A program made the position numbers and the translations under genes. Positions 12,101-24,678 of a stretch of DNA of 64,000 nt are shown piece by piece. Under the pieces are notes generated by a model. It did not search any database. It had not been told where the DNA came from and saw only the letters and a list, made by a program, of their open reading frames with translations. Positions within the stretch are counted from its first letter, which is position 1. Each line of letters opens with the position of its first letter. Source of the DNA: Paralichthys olivaceus (taxonomy: Eukaryota > Chordata > Actinopteri > Pleuronectiformes > Paralichthyidae); assembly GCF_024713975.1 (NCBI RefSeq), contig NC_091104.1, positions 14,899,580 to 14,963,579 on the forward strand, written 5' to 3'.

Positions 12101-15100
12101 CAGGTTGGGCTCTGCATAAATGAGGACAGGAAGAGCCATTAGCAGCTTTTTAATGTAATGCATATGACCGTGACTATTTATGTAACCATGATTATGCTTT
12201 TAATTCCTTTTAACTCAACCTGCTGGCTATTTTTGGTTCATGGAGGTTCAATTTAGTGAATTATTGCTGTATACTGTATTTCCTGCTTTTTCAGCTTTCT
12301 AAAGCAGGTGGCCGGCGCTTAACATATCAAATAATATGATGACTATGATGACTAACCATAACCATAAACCCAAATAAGAAAACCACTTTCTAGGTCACAT
12401 CACAAAGTCATGTACTATCAGTATGCAGCCACTTCTGCTGACCTCCTTTGAAGGGAGAAGTTTGGCTCCTTTTTTGAGATGCTTTTAAGAGTATTTTGGA
12501 GGCTCTGGTGAGTGGGTAATTTCCTCAGAGCTATTAGGGGGGCTGCTCAGAGGGTAATTATAGAGTGTATTATCTTACCCCTGTCTGCCATCCTCTTAAT
12601 AAGCTGCTGCTCGCCCCACTTAACAACATACTTGAGAATGTCCTGTTCGCTCGCCTGTGAATGAGAGCAAGGTAAAGAGAAAGAGAGACGGACGGACAGA
12701 GAGTGAGAAATAGGACAAGGTTAGATATTGTCGAGAACAAAACTAGGAAGCTGTTAAATGAGGCTACAGTGAAAATACAACATGTTCAGGCTTGTGTTGG
12801 TGCGTAGCTCCGGCCTAGTTGGTTTATTTGAGTAGTTGGATTACAACACTTCCCCTCAACCATCTGGTCTGATGTCCAAGTAGTTTGGCAGAGCAGATGA
12901 CAGCGCAGCTTTGATTAGGGCTGTGGCTTTGAAGGCATTTCCCTCCAGGGTACGGTGTTAGCTCAACTCTGGAGACCCTTAGTGTGCATGTGTGCTAGTG
13001 AGTTCATCTGTGAGTGTATGTGTTGACTGTATTTTTACCAAGCAATCATTGTGAACAAGTTAGACACCTATTACTGAAACTTCACACCAGAAAAATTTAA
13101 TTAAATATAACAGGGGGACAGCCGACTGACGGGTGATGTTGTGTTTCCTTACCTGCAGGTAGTCTGACTGAATTGCGCTGAGAAGGTGCTCTTTACTCAG
13201 CTCGTAGAGAACATCCGAAGAGACAACCTGACTGAACTCTTCACAGAGGAAGTGCATGGCCTGTCTGTGGACCCACTTAGAGCCGTATGGCTGGGAGCTC
13301 CACTTTAGGATGGGGACGAGCGAGTCCAGGGACAAGCTTTCCACAACGATGTCCTCGCAGCCTGGGAGAGCCAATGACATAGAAAAATAAATAAACATGA
13401 ACCCTAATATTTAATCAAATATGTTTATAGGCATTAATGTATCATAATGTTCAAAAGATGGTAAAGCCTGAAAAACAAACAGTTGACATTGATTCAACAC
13501 AACAAATATTGGAGTACAAGAGGCGATCCTTCAGCCACTGGCAGACCATCAGTAGTTTTGACTTGTATTCACTGACCCAGAGACTCCTGTAGCTCCACAT
13601 CCTCCCTGCTGCATTTCCTAAATCAGAGCACATACCAGAACAGCAGGCAGCGGTTTAACTCTGTAACACACCAACTCGCAGAAATGCCTTTGATACCTTG
13701 ATGTGTTTGAGTCTCAAGCTGCCTCCTCTTAACCTTGATACGTTAACACAACAGCCTGGGGACATGTGCTGCCGCTGCACAAGCACGCACACTCTGAAAC
13801 TATGTACACACGTGTGCATAAATCAAAATTGCAATGCGAAGCCACAGAAAGCTCAGGGCATTGTGTACCTGCTTCTATTCCACTCAAATGAACATCTGAA
13901 TGGTTTGGTTAATTCAATTCCCGACAAGCCAGAGCGTCAAATGGCTTTTATTCTTTGTCTTTGTCTGATCAATGATGTTTAATACAAAATGGCCATCCGT
14001 GGAGATAAAGCCAGACTGACTGACGTCTGGCCAGAGCTGCTCTGAAACGAAATACAAGCTTGCCAACTTCCTCATTCCAGGCCACCCTGTCCATCAGCTC
14101 TTGGTTGGGCCCGTGGCAACACTCCTCAGGGAAACTCTTATCTTAAACTAAAAGATCTGAGCTGCCGTTCCACCCCCCAAACCACCACTTTGAACATATG
14201 CTTGGGGAAATTGGACACCACACTTAAGAGTGATGACTCCAGCGATGCTTTTGCTTTTGAGAATGAGGCTCCATATCTGTTTGAGCTCAACTCAAATGTT
14301 CTTTAAGATGAAAAAACACATGTAAGCATTGATGTGAATGCACAATCACATATATGCATTGGTGCGTGCACTCTTGGGTGTCTTTTGCTGTAATGGCAAG
14401 TCTGAAAAATGCAAAGCAGACGCCCGCAGTGTTTTAAATGAGGGCTGGAAATCCTGCATCATTAAGGAGACGGATGAAGTTGAATTGTGGACCCAGGCAC
14501 TTTGCCTTTTTTTAATCTGCTGGAAACAGACTGGAAGAGGGAATGAATTCTCAACATATGAGCCTCCATCTCCACCACTCCATCCCTGTGATGTCTTGTC
14601 TTCTAGAAAGTGCTTTAGCTTGTTTCAGTCTTTTACCTTTGCGTCTTTACCCTCTCCTTAAAAAAGCAGACACGCAGGCAGGCACACATGCACAAAAGGC
14701 GAACAATTCCCCACTTGGGACCAGTAGTGAAGAAAAGCAAACGGCTCAGCTTTGTGTTAGCCCATTAGAATTCACAGCGACAGCCAGTTTTAAAATGCAG
14801 CACTTTTATTATGAGGTAGAGATTACGATCAGCATCATATCTAATACTAACTCGCCTCTACTTCTCTCCACGGGTGGCACACCGCATTCACTGGAGCGTA
14901 GCAGACTGACTAGAATATCAACACAACAGCGGGAACAGCAACAGCCAGCGCTACACAAGTCTAACTTTAAAGGACGTTTGCATTTTATCTTGTCGTTATT
15001 ATTTGGAGCTCCTTGCTTAAAACATTAACTGCCGTCAGTAGCCTGTAAACAAGCCTGTGGATGTAAATCGTGTCTGATGATCGCTCAAGGACTGAGCCTT

Positions 15101-18100
15101 CAGTCAACACACATGACAGGGCACTGAAAGCAATGGTCAGTGAGGGAGCATGGAGGGAGAGACGGTGCAACAACACACACAGACTGAAAACACACCAACT
15201 GGCAATCATTTCGGTGATGCACTTGAATAATTAATAAGGCTTTTAATATTGGTTGCCATTTGAGTGAGATGGAGTCATAAAGGGATACACTTATTGAGAA
15301 TTAATAAGGAAGAATGACAGAGAGCTTAACCGCTCTGCAAAAACCTCCACAGGCCAGAACTTCACACAGCCAGAGGGCAACAGTCGAGGAGCACGCGAGA
15401 AGGAGGACAGGGTGACAGATGAGAGGGCTCTCTCCTCATGAAACCCCTGACATCAACCTCTCTGCTGCCTCCTGAAGAGACGTGGCTGCTACTGAAAGTC
15501 CCCAGTGGTGAGATGGACTTTGACATAATTCTTGTTTCACAATCAAGCGACAGATGGCAGTTTTTTTTTTAATTTGGAGTGTGCAGGCTTCACAATTAAA
15601 ATAAAACATAAGAGTGGAAGAGAGAGCTCAAACACAGTAATAACAGGACATTGCAGCAACAGACAAAGAGAGGGGACTTGGATAAAATGACACCGGGTCA
15701 ACCTCAACCATCTCGCCACATTCCACATTGAGGTTTCATGGGAACTGTTTAGAGCCGAGCAACACAGTGGGAGGAGAGGGGATAAAAATATCCTGCAGTA
15801 GGGGATTGTTGAAAGGGGGGATGGGAGGGAAGAGGAGGTGATGGTGTGTGGAGATGACACTATTTGCTTTCTTGCAGGCTTAAGCTGCCAGACTGACCCC
15901 GAGAGTGACACTGCTGCTTGGGGGCGGGAGGTGGTGTCTGTCCAGCTGTGTGCACTGTGTTAGTGTGCGGTGCTACTCAGATCAGTGCACAGGTCTTATA
16001 ATGATTTGAGTCATGGCTCTTTCGTCAATGCAGCAGTTCAGCAGCTGCCCAGAATTAATCCTGTGCTTCAAAAACATGATACCGGCATATTTTCTACTGT
16101 CAAGTGCATTATGTCCTAAAATGTGTTTTTTTGTTTTTTTACTTTTATTTTTTTTGGACAGCATACATGTTGTGGTCATCTTCAAGCTCAAATATTCACA
16201 CAACCACACCCACTGAGATTGCAAAATATACTAAATTTGTCATCCAAATTGTAGCACACACTCTTTGTGCAGGTCTGTAGTATCTGCTGCTTAGTGATGA
16301 ACCTACACACGTGTAGTAAATTCAAAACAAAATGCATAAATCAAAGCACCAGCAGAGCATGAATCATGTGTGTCTGCAGCTGCTTCACAATAAAAGCCTT
16401 TCAGCCAAAGAAAATCTGATAAAAGGAGATATCACTGGAGGGCTTTTACTGTGAAAAGGCTTCACTCGAGTGATTTCACACACAACAAGACCTTTTCAGT
16501 GTTTAATAATATTGGGACTTGGTGTTAAAGATGAAAATTACACTGTTTTGATTCCATTACACAGCATGAGGCAGTGAAATGATAGGCCCGCATGATTAAA
16601 TGCATCTCGTATCACCATTTCACAATTCCCCTCATTGTGGTTGAATGAAATTGAAGATGGTTATAGGATCTTAGTCACACAATCTTGATGCACAGTGAAG
16701 ACACAAAGGTCAAAACACTTTTTGTTTGGATTTGAAATAGGCTGATTCAAGCATGGCAAAGATTGTTCTGATATAAGTGGAGCTTTGTTAGCTGTGTTGG
16801 AAACTGGCCAGCAAATCAGATATGCCACTCTGGACGAGGTGAGAGGGGCAAAACGAGTGGCTCATGTAACTTTTGGCATTTTACTCGGGTCATTCTGAAA
16901 CAGTGAGTCAAAAATCCAGTGTCACCCGAGTAAAGATAGACGGGCGGCAATGTAGACGACCAGTGATGAGGTGTTGACACAAGCTCAGATGCACTACATG
17001 TATGAGACAGTACACTGTCTGCCACTGGAGCCTCAGACAAACCCTCCGGTCTGTAACAATCTGCTACTGGCAGCCGCAGCGCCAACAGATCACAGGCAGC
17101 CAAGCTGTTTAACACTGGACTATATGCTAACATGTGCATAATGTACCTTGAAATAAAAGTTAGAATATTATGACGCAGTGTGAGATACATATACAGTTGT
17201 GAGGTATTAATTCACAAAAAATCCAGAGAGTTCTTATGAAATTCTACTCATACTATCAAGTCTGTGGAAACAGACACTATAATTATGACAGGCCAGACAA
17301 ATTAAATTTGAAATTCACACTGAAGGCTATTTAACTACATTACCACTGCTCGTACTGAGGCTTTAAAGCGATTTGTCCTTGCTGAGACCACAGCAGCACT
17401 GACAGTTTAATAAGGAATCAAACACGACTAAATTGTGAAATGGATTATGTTCCAAAAGTGGAGCTGGACAGTAAAACAAATGTATCAAAACATTATGAAT
17501 CTCTTAATGTCCTAAATTACAAATAACGCAACTTTAATTAAATGACAAAAGCTCTATAAAGCATTACATTATGTTGACTTCAGGTTATGTTTTACCAACA
17601 GCCCAGTCATATTAACATGTCATTAACTGACATTAAAAAGGACAAACATATCAGAGGTCAGAGCATTTAAGAAGAAATACATACATTTATGAAAAAAAAA
17701 TCAAAGTTATGGCCGTAAGGTTAATCTGATAACATGTCTTGATTTAGATTAGTAGTTATATTGCTCAGCCACACTCACAAACAAGTGTCGACTATGTTGC
17801 TGTGATCACGCCATGTCTGAAGAGAGCATCTTTTTTTAACCTGTCATGTGCTGTGAATTTTTGTTTGTATGTTATAAATGTGTGTGATTATGACTTACCT
17901 TGAGCCAGCATACTGAACTCCAGGAATAGAGCGATATGGTACAGTTCCATCGCCTCCTCTGTGCGCGTGCTGGCCCCACGGCCCCCGGACACCAGGGCCT
18001 GCACCTCACCAAGGCTGCTTGCTGAAGGACTGCCCCGTAGCACCAACCCGAGCTCCACCACATCTGTGTACATGCAGTGGAGAATAACCTGCACGTATTT

Positions 18101-21100
18101 ACGTGGGATGATGGACTCATCCAGAACTATGCGGGTGGGTGTCTGCAATGTGCGCTCTGTCATTTCCTCTCCTGTGCGGATGCGTCTCTGCAAAAGGTTT
18201 CTGAAGAAAGGTGAACGTGCTGAGAGGATTGCCTTGTGTGCCCTAAGGTCCTCGTCTGGGGTCCTGGGCCCCCCACTGCATGCTGGGCCCACTGTTGGCA
18301 CTGCAGCCACAGCGCCTCTCTCATTACAGCTCTCTATCATCTCAGAGTCTGAGGAGAAGCTGAGCAGAGCATCGTAGTAACACATGTAGTCGAACAAGCC
18401 CTTCATATCTGCCTCTAATGAGTTGGGCGTACCAAACTCCTCACTGAGCTGCACCAGTACATCCACATTCTGCAGCCTGGTATCCTCTGCTCCGCCCACT
18501 CCAAACTCCCCAGTGTACAAGTAGTGAAGCAGGGCAGAGAACATAGGCACATCGATGCCGGCAGTCTCAACATCCATGAGAACCTCTGCTCCATAGCCAG
18601 GGGAGGAGGAAAGCAGAGTCTTGAAAAAGGGGCAGCGGGCAGCCAGGATGGCCCGGTGAGCTGGGAAGCAAGTACCTTGGAAGATGAGGTCCACATCTGT
18701 GCAGTACTTGTGCTGGTAAAGGGCGGCGAGATTCCTCTGCAAGCTGGGAGCCTCGGCACGTGCCAGGCTGGCCTGGAAGCTCAGTTCCTTTAGGGCCGCT
18801 GTGCCCTCATACTCCTCCACCAGGGCGTTTGTGTCACGGACGTCCCATCCTGACAAAAGTTCTCGCATCTGCCGTGCATGATCTGCAGAGCGGCTGGACT
18901 TCCTCCGTTTGATGAACCTCCGTTTAAGGGTCGCTAGACCGAGGCTCTTCTTCTTCCTGTCTGCGGGCCGCTCATGGCCGTGCTCCAGGCTGTATAGCTT
19001 TGACTCCCAGCCATACCCCTGCTGAGAGTAGGATGAGGTCCCTGGAATGAAAACACATGTGGGTTAGTGTCACAAGAGTTTTAGTTTGTGTATAAAAGCA
19101 CAATAATATTAACACAGAGTGGATGTAATCTATTTACTTCATGGATAAACTATGGTTGTTTTGATGATGCCTGTTCACTTTTTAAAAATAGTCTTTTGAT
19201 GAGACATGAAACTTCATAACTCCGACACCATTTCACTCTTGAGGCCAGACGACTAGAAACACTATCTGTCTCTGCCCCCCCTGTGGTATGGCCAGCTCTG
19301 TCAGGCCAGGAACACATTGGATCTGGATCTGCATCTGGATCTGGTTGAACAGTAGAACAAGACAGAACCCCTTTTGTTTTGTTTTGTTTCACATCACTAA
19401 GAACCAATTAGCTCAGAGAAGACTTTGTCCTGCTTTGCACTTCTCAATGAATGCGAGTCCATTCATATAGTCGGGTCCCCTCAATTACACAGTTATCTTT
19501 GGCCTGAGAGATGGGACTCAAACGTCAGAAGGGGTGCTGCCAAGGAGATCCTCTCTGCCTGCCCTTCTCTCAGCATCCATCAGTGTGACCCAAATAGTAA
19601 TTATTCTAACACTGAGAATCATCTGTGGCCCGGGCCAGCTGAATCAAGTAACCAGAGAGCTCAGAGAAAACCTCGGAGGTGTCAAAAGGCTAGGGAGATA
19701 ATTTTGCTTCTTTAGTGATACTTTACAGTAGAAGTCTACAAAACCCTCAGACCCAAGTCTTTGAAACTGAAATTAACAATGTTGTTTTTGTTAAGGACGG
19801 ATTTATTTGAATCCACCTTTGAAGCAGTTCTCTAAACCCTCTGGCACTGGGGGCTGCACGGAAAGATTTAGGGACTGCAAACCAGAAACACTACTTACAT
19901 GCTAACATGCTTCCCAACAGAGTGAGAGACTAATCTCCAACAAACAAAAACACTACTTAAATATAATTAATAAATTATGTATAGCACAATACATATAGAA
20001 TGTGTAGAAGTAACACGGAATCTTATATGTCAGACTTTTATTTCAGCGCACGCAAGTACAAAACATCCAAAGCAGCTGCACTCCACAGGGGGAAGAATCA
20101 AAAGTTTAAAAAAGGTCTTTTGTACTCTGAAAGATGTGAGGATTCAGACAGATTTATTCTAGTTGTGGTATTTCTGACATAGGCCCCGATGCTGTTAAAA
20201 TCTGAGCCTCTGTAGCCATTGCACCAGGCAGCAGAAAAGTGAAAGTCTGACAATCGCCCTACACCAAATACTTGATGTGATTTTGGATATATCCACCCAT
20301 GATGGACACAGGTTTCGTTGCACATTTGCCCCTTACAACACTTCATAAAATCCATAGAGCTGAGAAATGGGGATGCATTGCTTTTTAAACACAACTGAGT
20401 CATTTGTACCAGTCAATGGGCCAGTTCAAGAGCTCTCGTGGATGAAAGGTATTCACCTCTCGCAGCATTATCTGTAATGGAAACCTGTTAATCAAATCTG
20501 AAGTGTGAGTAGAGCCATGCTAGACCCCCATTATGTGTTTGTATCATGGTAGCATTGAGCCAATTTGGGTTAAGGACAAAGTTTCAATATTTCCTTTTAG
20601 AAGAGAGTGGGAAAATTGTTTTCTGGCAATTCGTTCAACACAGAGATTTTTTAATCACATTCTATCTTAAAATACAGAATGATTTTTCAGTATTAACTGA
20701 CAGATGTGACTAGAAAGGCACTTTGAGAGCGGGCACCTCCACCAAAGCCCAGCAGTCCCATAATAAAACCTAATTTAAACTCTCTAGATTCAGATTTTGA
20801 TTGGTACCAAATTGCACACACCCAGACAAACAAACAAAAATCCCCGGATCTGACCCCTGATTCAGATCCGCACCAAAATTTAGTGGGTCTTTCCCTGAAG
20901 TTTTATGGAACTCCGTCTAGTAGTTTTTGAGTAATCCAGCTAACTAACAGACAGACAGACAAACAAGCAGACAAAAAAACCACTTGTTAAAGGTTCAAAG
21001 TGTAGAATTTAGTGACATCTAGTGGTGTTGTTCCATATTGCAGCTGAATACCCAGAACATCACACTTCCCTTCCAAAAATGAAAGAGAACCTATGGAAGC

Positions 21101-21464
21101 CTTCAGTTGACATAATACTCAAAAGGTGTTCAGTTTGTCGAGTCTGGGCTACTGTAAAAACATGGCAGCCTCTGTAAAGAGAACCCGCTCCTGATGTAGA
21201 CGTAAAGTATTTAAATATAAAGGGTCCATTCTAAGGTAAAGAAAACAACCATTTGTGCGATTTAGATGAAACACTGAAAACATCACTAGGCTTATTTTGT
21301 ATTCAATTTCTGCCAATAGATTCACCTAAATCTTACACACTGGACCTTTAACCTGGCGGCGATTATCAGAAAGAGTACCTACCTATAAAAGTCTGCTGTG
21401 CCTGTGCGTTCCCCCCTGTGCGTGGGGAGCATGAGTGTGGATAGCTGGACCCATTTGCACCCAT
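9187..21464 (-). CDS. BTBD7: BTBD7, BTB/POZ and BACK domain protein
   Basis: Ten coding exons in transcription order: 21464-21383, 19041-17899, 13361-13153, 12654-12579, 12111-11951, 11838-11695, 11208-11019, 10898-10720, 10489-10085, 9951-9187. All introns are GT-AG, with one open frame of 1117 aa (human about 1132). The start reads MGANGSSYPHSCSPR, as in mammals; an N-terminal Gly-2 is a possible myristoylation site. A basic stretch (FIKRRK) precedes BTB domain 1 (about 140-245) and BTB domain 2 (about 290-408). A BACK region follows at 409-530, then a conserved middle part. The C-terminal half is low-complexity, with a proline run (LPPPPPPYHPPATP) in exon 9 and the conserved end SPSKPDYPYKKSAL. 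Mammalian BTBD7 promotes epithelial branching by inducing Snail2 and lowering E-cadherin adhesion. Relative to human, BTB2 is preceded by roughly 12 extra residues (about 268-289). Confidence 0.95.
13362..17898 (-). other. BTBD7: BTBD7 intron 2, no other gene seen
   Basis: This 4.5-kb intron lies between the double-BTB exon and the first BACK exon. I see no exon, RNA gene or full mobile element in it. Open frames on both strands lack family resemblance. Some stretches (for example 14040-14280 and 15300-15520) are GC-richer and could be conserved non-coding DNA, but that cannot be told from one sequence. Confidence 0.5.
17899..19041 (-). CDS. BTBD7: BTBD7 exon 2, encoding both BTB domains
   Basis: A 1143-bp exon encodes residues 28-408. 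It opens with a tyrosine/serine-rich segment (SSYSQQGYGWESKLYSLEHG) and a Lys/Arg cluster. Then come BTB1 (YCTDVDLIF...HRAILAARCPFF...LLHYLYTGEF) and BTB2 (DEDLRAHKAILSARSPFFRN...VILHCMYTDVVE). The acceptor (TTCCAG at 19047-19042) and donor (GTAAGT from 17898 down) are both good matches to consensus. Its size, an entire double-BTB array in one exon, makes it the easiest anchor for the gene. Confidence 0.93.
20787..20980 (-). repeat. Dispersed repeat (family B), antisense copy, in BTBD7 intron 1
   Basis: On the minus strand it reads GCTGGATTACTCAAAAACTA, then GACGGAGTTCC and TTTTGGTGCGGATCTGAATC. This is the same layout as the sense copy at 6255-6495. It ends against the left border of the MITE at 20987. 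Confidence 0.6.
20987..21351. mobile_element. Complete 365-bp MITE with TTAA ends (piggyBac-like)
   Basis: The left end TTAAAGGTTCAAAGTGTAGA mirrors the right end (reverse complement TTAAAGGTCCAGTGTGTAAG), giving terminal inverted repeats of about 26 bp. Both ends start at a TTAA, the target site of piggyBac-type transposons. The interior (AGTGACATCTAGTGGTG, GCAGCTGAATACCC, GTCTGGGCTACTGTA) has no ORF. The element is a non-autonomous copy inserted 32 bp from the BTBD7 first coding exon, next to a family B repeat. Assignment to piggyBac is inferred from TTAA only. Confidence 0.75.
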
Positions 21465-21610
21465 CCTCACTTCTCTTCACTTGCTATTCGGGGGTCCCCC
21501 CTCTTGCTGAGTCATTCTGCCCAGACGATGTATTCCTGTCAGTCCTCAGTTGTGGGTCAGGCACGGATCCACTGAAGCATCCTCAGAGCCCTGGGCCCAG
21601 TCTGCCATGC
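21383..21610 (-). CDS. BTBD7: BTBD7 exon with 5' leader and start codon
   Basis: The exon begins after an acceptor CCTCCCTCCAG (21620-21611), carries a 146-nt leader, then ATG at 21464-21462 and 27 codons to the donor GTAGGT (from 21382). The coding part is 21383-21464 and splits Gly28 with exon 2. The peptide MGANGSSYPHSCSPRTGGNA matches the vertebrate BTBD7 N-terminus. The leader contains three upstream ORFs. Confidence 0.85.
21477..21608 (-). promoter_or_regulatory. BTBD7: Cluster of three short upstream ORFs in the BTBD7 leader
   Basis: uORF1 is 21608-21546 (20 codons plus stop), uORF2 is 21580-21557 (7 codons plus stop, overlapping uORF1 in another frame) and uORF3 is 21515-21477 (12 codons plus stop). 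All end before the main ATG at 21464; uORF3 stops 12 nt upstream. Such an arrangement usually lowers and regulates main-frame initiation. That they are translated is inference. Confidence 0.6.
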
Positions 21611-21900
21611 CTGGAGGGAGGAATAAGAGAAGAGAAAGAACCGTAAGAGAGATGTTTGAGCCTGACACTGATTTAATTTTTAATGTTGCTGACTAACATC
21701 TCACAGGGATTAGAAATCCTGATGAGTTTGGACAGTTTGGACTCTGTCAAAGATAACGAATGGCCAGAGGCATCATTGTTAAGGAAGCTGCAGAGAAGGA
21801 CATCTATTACTATACATCACACAGTTTCAGCCACATGGATTTCAGCAATTCTGATGCTGATGTGCGTTGATTTGTGTACGAGACTGTCTGACTATCAGCA

Positions 21901-21930
21901 GAGTGTAAGTGTGTGTGTTTGTGTGTGTGT
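21901..21930. repeat. Short GT microsatellite
   Basis: Interrupted GT dinucleotide repeat in the BTBD7 first intron, flanked by ordinary intron sequence. Confidence 0.7.
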
Positions 21931-22254
21931 CTATGCAGTGTATAATTACACTGCAATTTTAGTGACAATTCATTGAGCAAGGGCGGATCAATTAAAGCCA
22001 AGCTGCTTAGTTTTACATTCTCATTAAATTACGATTAAAATTCATCTCCAGGCCATTTCTCAAACTGCAGTTTTATTCTGTCCGTGCAGCACAGATACAA
22101 GTTCATATGAGCACTGTGTTGCAGCTTTGATGGTTGTGTGCTTATAAACATGGCTTTCATTTGCCATGTTCCAATGCAGTCTCACATTATGTGTCACCTT
22201 GCATAGTACGGATACATACAGCACTGACTTTCCCTTTTAATTAGACTAATTAGA

Positions 22255-22540
22255 GACTGATATTGGCCAATATGAGCCTTTCACAGATACATCAGCATCT
22301 ATGATGGTGGAATTACCTTTAAATCAAATATTTTTTTTTAATTAAAGCTATATTTATTTGGTTGTACTTGTGTTTTCTTTTTACTTAGAGTTATAATCAA
22401 ATGTATGTTTTAACTGTAAAATATTAAGCCTCAACTACATTTCTTTGTCATAAGGGTGTGATAACTACAATTAAAAAACATATCGGTAGAATTTCTTCAC
22501 TCCCCAATAACAACATCAATATTCATTTTTGGTCATTGTG
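22255..22540. repeat. Dispersed AT-rich repeat (family C), copy 2
   Basis: The core TAACTGTAAAATATTAAG followed by CATTTCTTTGTCATAAGGG (22411-22460) matches copy 1 at 3063-3110. A GATATTGGCCAATATGAGC word at the left end is a near-palindrome. There is no coding capacity. Its two copies lie about 19 kb apart in introns of different genes. Confidence 0.6.
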
Positions 22541-24110
22541 TCCTTTAACAATTTATGAATATGTGTTACTTTCCATTTTGCTGTTTTAGTGACAGTAATA
22601 TTGTGCATGCTGGTTCACAGTCACATGCACTGTAATGTCTTACAAAGAGACTAGAACAGAACAGAGGCATTATTAATACTACTAGTAACACATCTGCTTA
22701 TCCAATGACTCAAAATATGTGCAGTGAGAGTGACCTACATGTTTTAAATTTACTTCATCAACAAATAGTATAGAACCCAGCATAAGCCTTGATACAGATT
22801 TACTCCATGTTGCACACCCCGGCCCTTACGTGATATAAATTCTATGTTATAATATTATTTAGGTTGCAGTCAATTAATGTGGTTGGTTGAGCATAACAAA
22901 ACTCAAAGACGGAAAAATCTATTTGCAAGACAGAAATAGAGAAATAGTGGTGAGCAACCACAAACAGCTCCATATGGTCATTTTATCGCTCGTCTTGCCA
23001 GCCGTGACACCAGCCAAGGCGCTCCCAGTAGGTTTTCTGCTCTGCCCTTTTACTGTCACACTCTCTGACCAAGCAGAATGCAGGGCACCTCATTAACTAA
23101 GCATACCGTCAACCAACCAGGATGTTAATTAAAAAGTGGACTCATTTGTACCAAGTAGAAAACTATCAAAACTATTATCTATGAACTAGAGGGACAGCTT
23201 CTCACATTTCCATGGCACTTATAGATGGCATTGCATAAATATATTCTTTTATACACATCATTAAGAGACTTGGAAATGTAACACTCATTGCTCCAGAACT
23301 TCATATGTATATTTCCACATTTCTCCTTTCTTCTGTGTGAAACCAGACACAGAAATAGTGTGATGGGGGGGTGGCTGTTTTATCTCAGCCCGCTAGTTTT
23401 CCCTGCCAACCATACTAATAAATCATTGTGCCTGCCCCTGTAGAGCAGCACTCCACAGCCTCCCATGGGTTCAGTGGAAAACCACAGCCTTTTACTCCAC
23501 GCACACAAAATAGTCACCAAGCAGTCACACTGGAGCACTCCCAATAAAAGTGTTAGTTGATCTTTATTTCATTAGACTGCTTTAAATAAGCCCTGTCTTC
23601 ACAGGGAATGCGTTAGGACAAAATTAGAAATTGAATTTGAATATGTAGGAGAGGAGGGAGCCCTTGAGATATATACTGTCTTGTTTACAAAGGGGGGTGG
23701 GGGGTGGGGTCCTCGGAGGAGCACAGCCGAGGCAGGATAAAACAAAGCAACCGACACATCAATTGAACAATATGCTGACTCCCAGATTGGAAAACGTGCC
23801 GGCTTCAACTCATTTAAAACGCGTGCACCAAATTTAACTGCAGCTGCAGTGCAGAATTCTAAAAGCATAATTTAGGACAGCTACTTCCCTGAGACCTGAT
23901 ACACATAAGCATCTCTCGCCACAATCTCTTTGATGCTGAACATTAAGACATGTCTTTGCTGTTTAGACCCCGAAACACCGTGCGGCTGAGTTGTGTTCGG
24001 CCGGGGAGCAAAGGAGGGCAGTGCCACAGACGGGGGAAGGCAGACGCTGGGCAAGCTGGACTATGCGTCCCTAATGAGAGGTGACAGGAGACACTCCTTG
24101 TCCCCACCTA
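22541..24110. other. BTBD7 intron 1 segment, nothing recognised
   Basis: No exon, RNA gene or clear repeat family is seen. There is a G-rich run at about 23693-23709. Composition is otherwise ordinary AT-rich intron. Confidence 0.45.
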
Positions 24111-24147
24111 TCTCTCTCTCTCTCTCTCTCTCTCTCCCTCTCTCTCT
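24111..24147. repeat. TC microsatellite
   Basis: Nearly perfect TC dinucleotide run of 37 bp in the BTBD7 first intron, followed by a short CA-rich stretch. Confidence 0.85.
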
Positions 24148-24543
24148 GCACACACATTCACACACAGACATACGCACCCTTTCAAACTGCCCACCTTGCC
24201 TCAGACGTCAGGATTATTTTTGTTTTATTTATTTTAGCCACTTGCAGAGGTTTAATAAGGACAGAAACCCCCAGCGTCCCACAGAACATTACCATACAAA
24301 AAGGCTTGGCACCAGCACATGACCGATGTATTATTCAAATAACAGTGAGGGCACTTAATAAATCATTCATGTGGCTTTCCTCATCATGGCAAGAGAACAG
24401 GGAGGAGGCAGGTACGTATGTGGGTCTCCTTTCCGGTCTGCAACCTGAAATTTCATCATCAGGAGGATGTTCTTACTATTCCAGCGCAGACTTTTACAAA
24501 TCATTCCCCTCAACACTGATACATGATGATACAACAGGTTATT

Positions 24544-24678
24544 GTTACTTTATATATTCTATTTCATTTTTTTTATGTTCTGTTTTATTTTTGACACTGA
24601 GACTCAAGCATTTTATTGCCAGAGACTGCTAAATATAAATGTTGGGCATATGACAATAAACTCTTGGATCTTGAATCT
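24544..24678 (+). repeat. Retroposon-like 3' tail
   Basis: A T-rich stretch is followed by TTGACACTGAGACTC, TTTTATTGCCAGAGACTGC and CATATGACAATAAACTCTTG. This resembles the 3' end of a family of fish retroposons that finishes in 'acaataaactcttgaatc'. No upstream reverse transcriptase is present. Identification rests on recalled pattern only. Confidence 0.45.
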
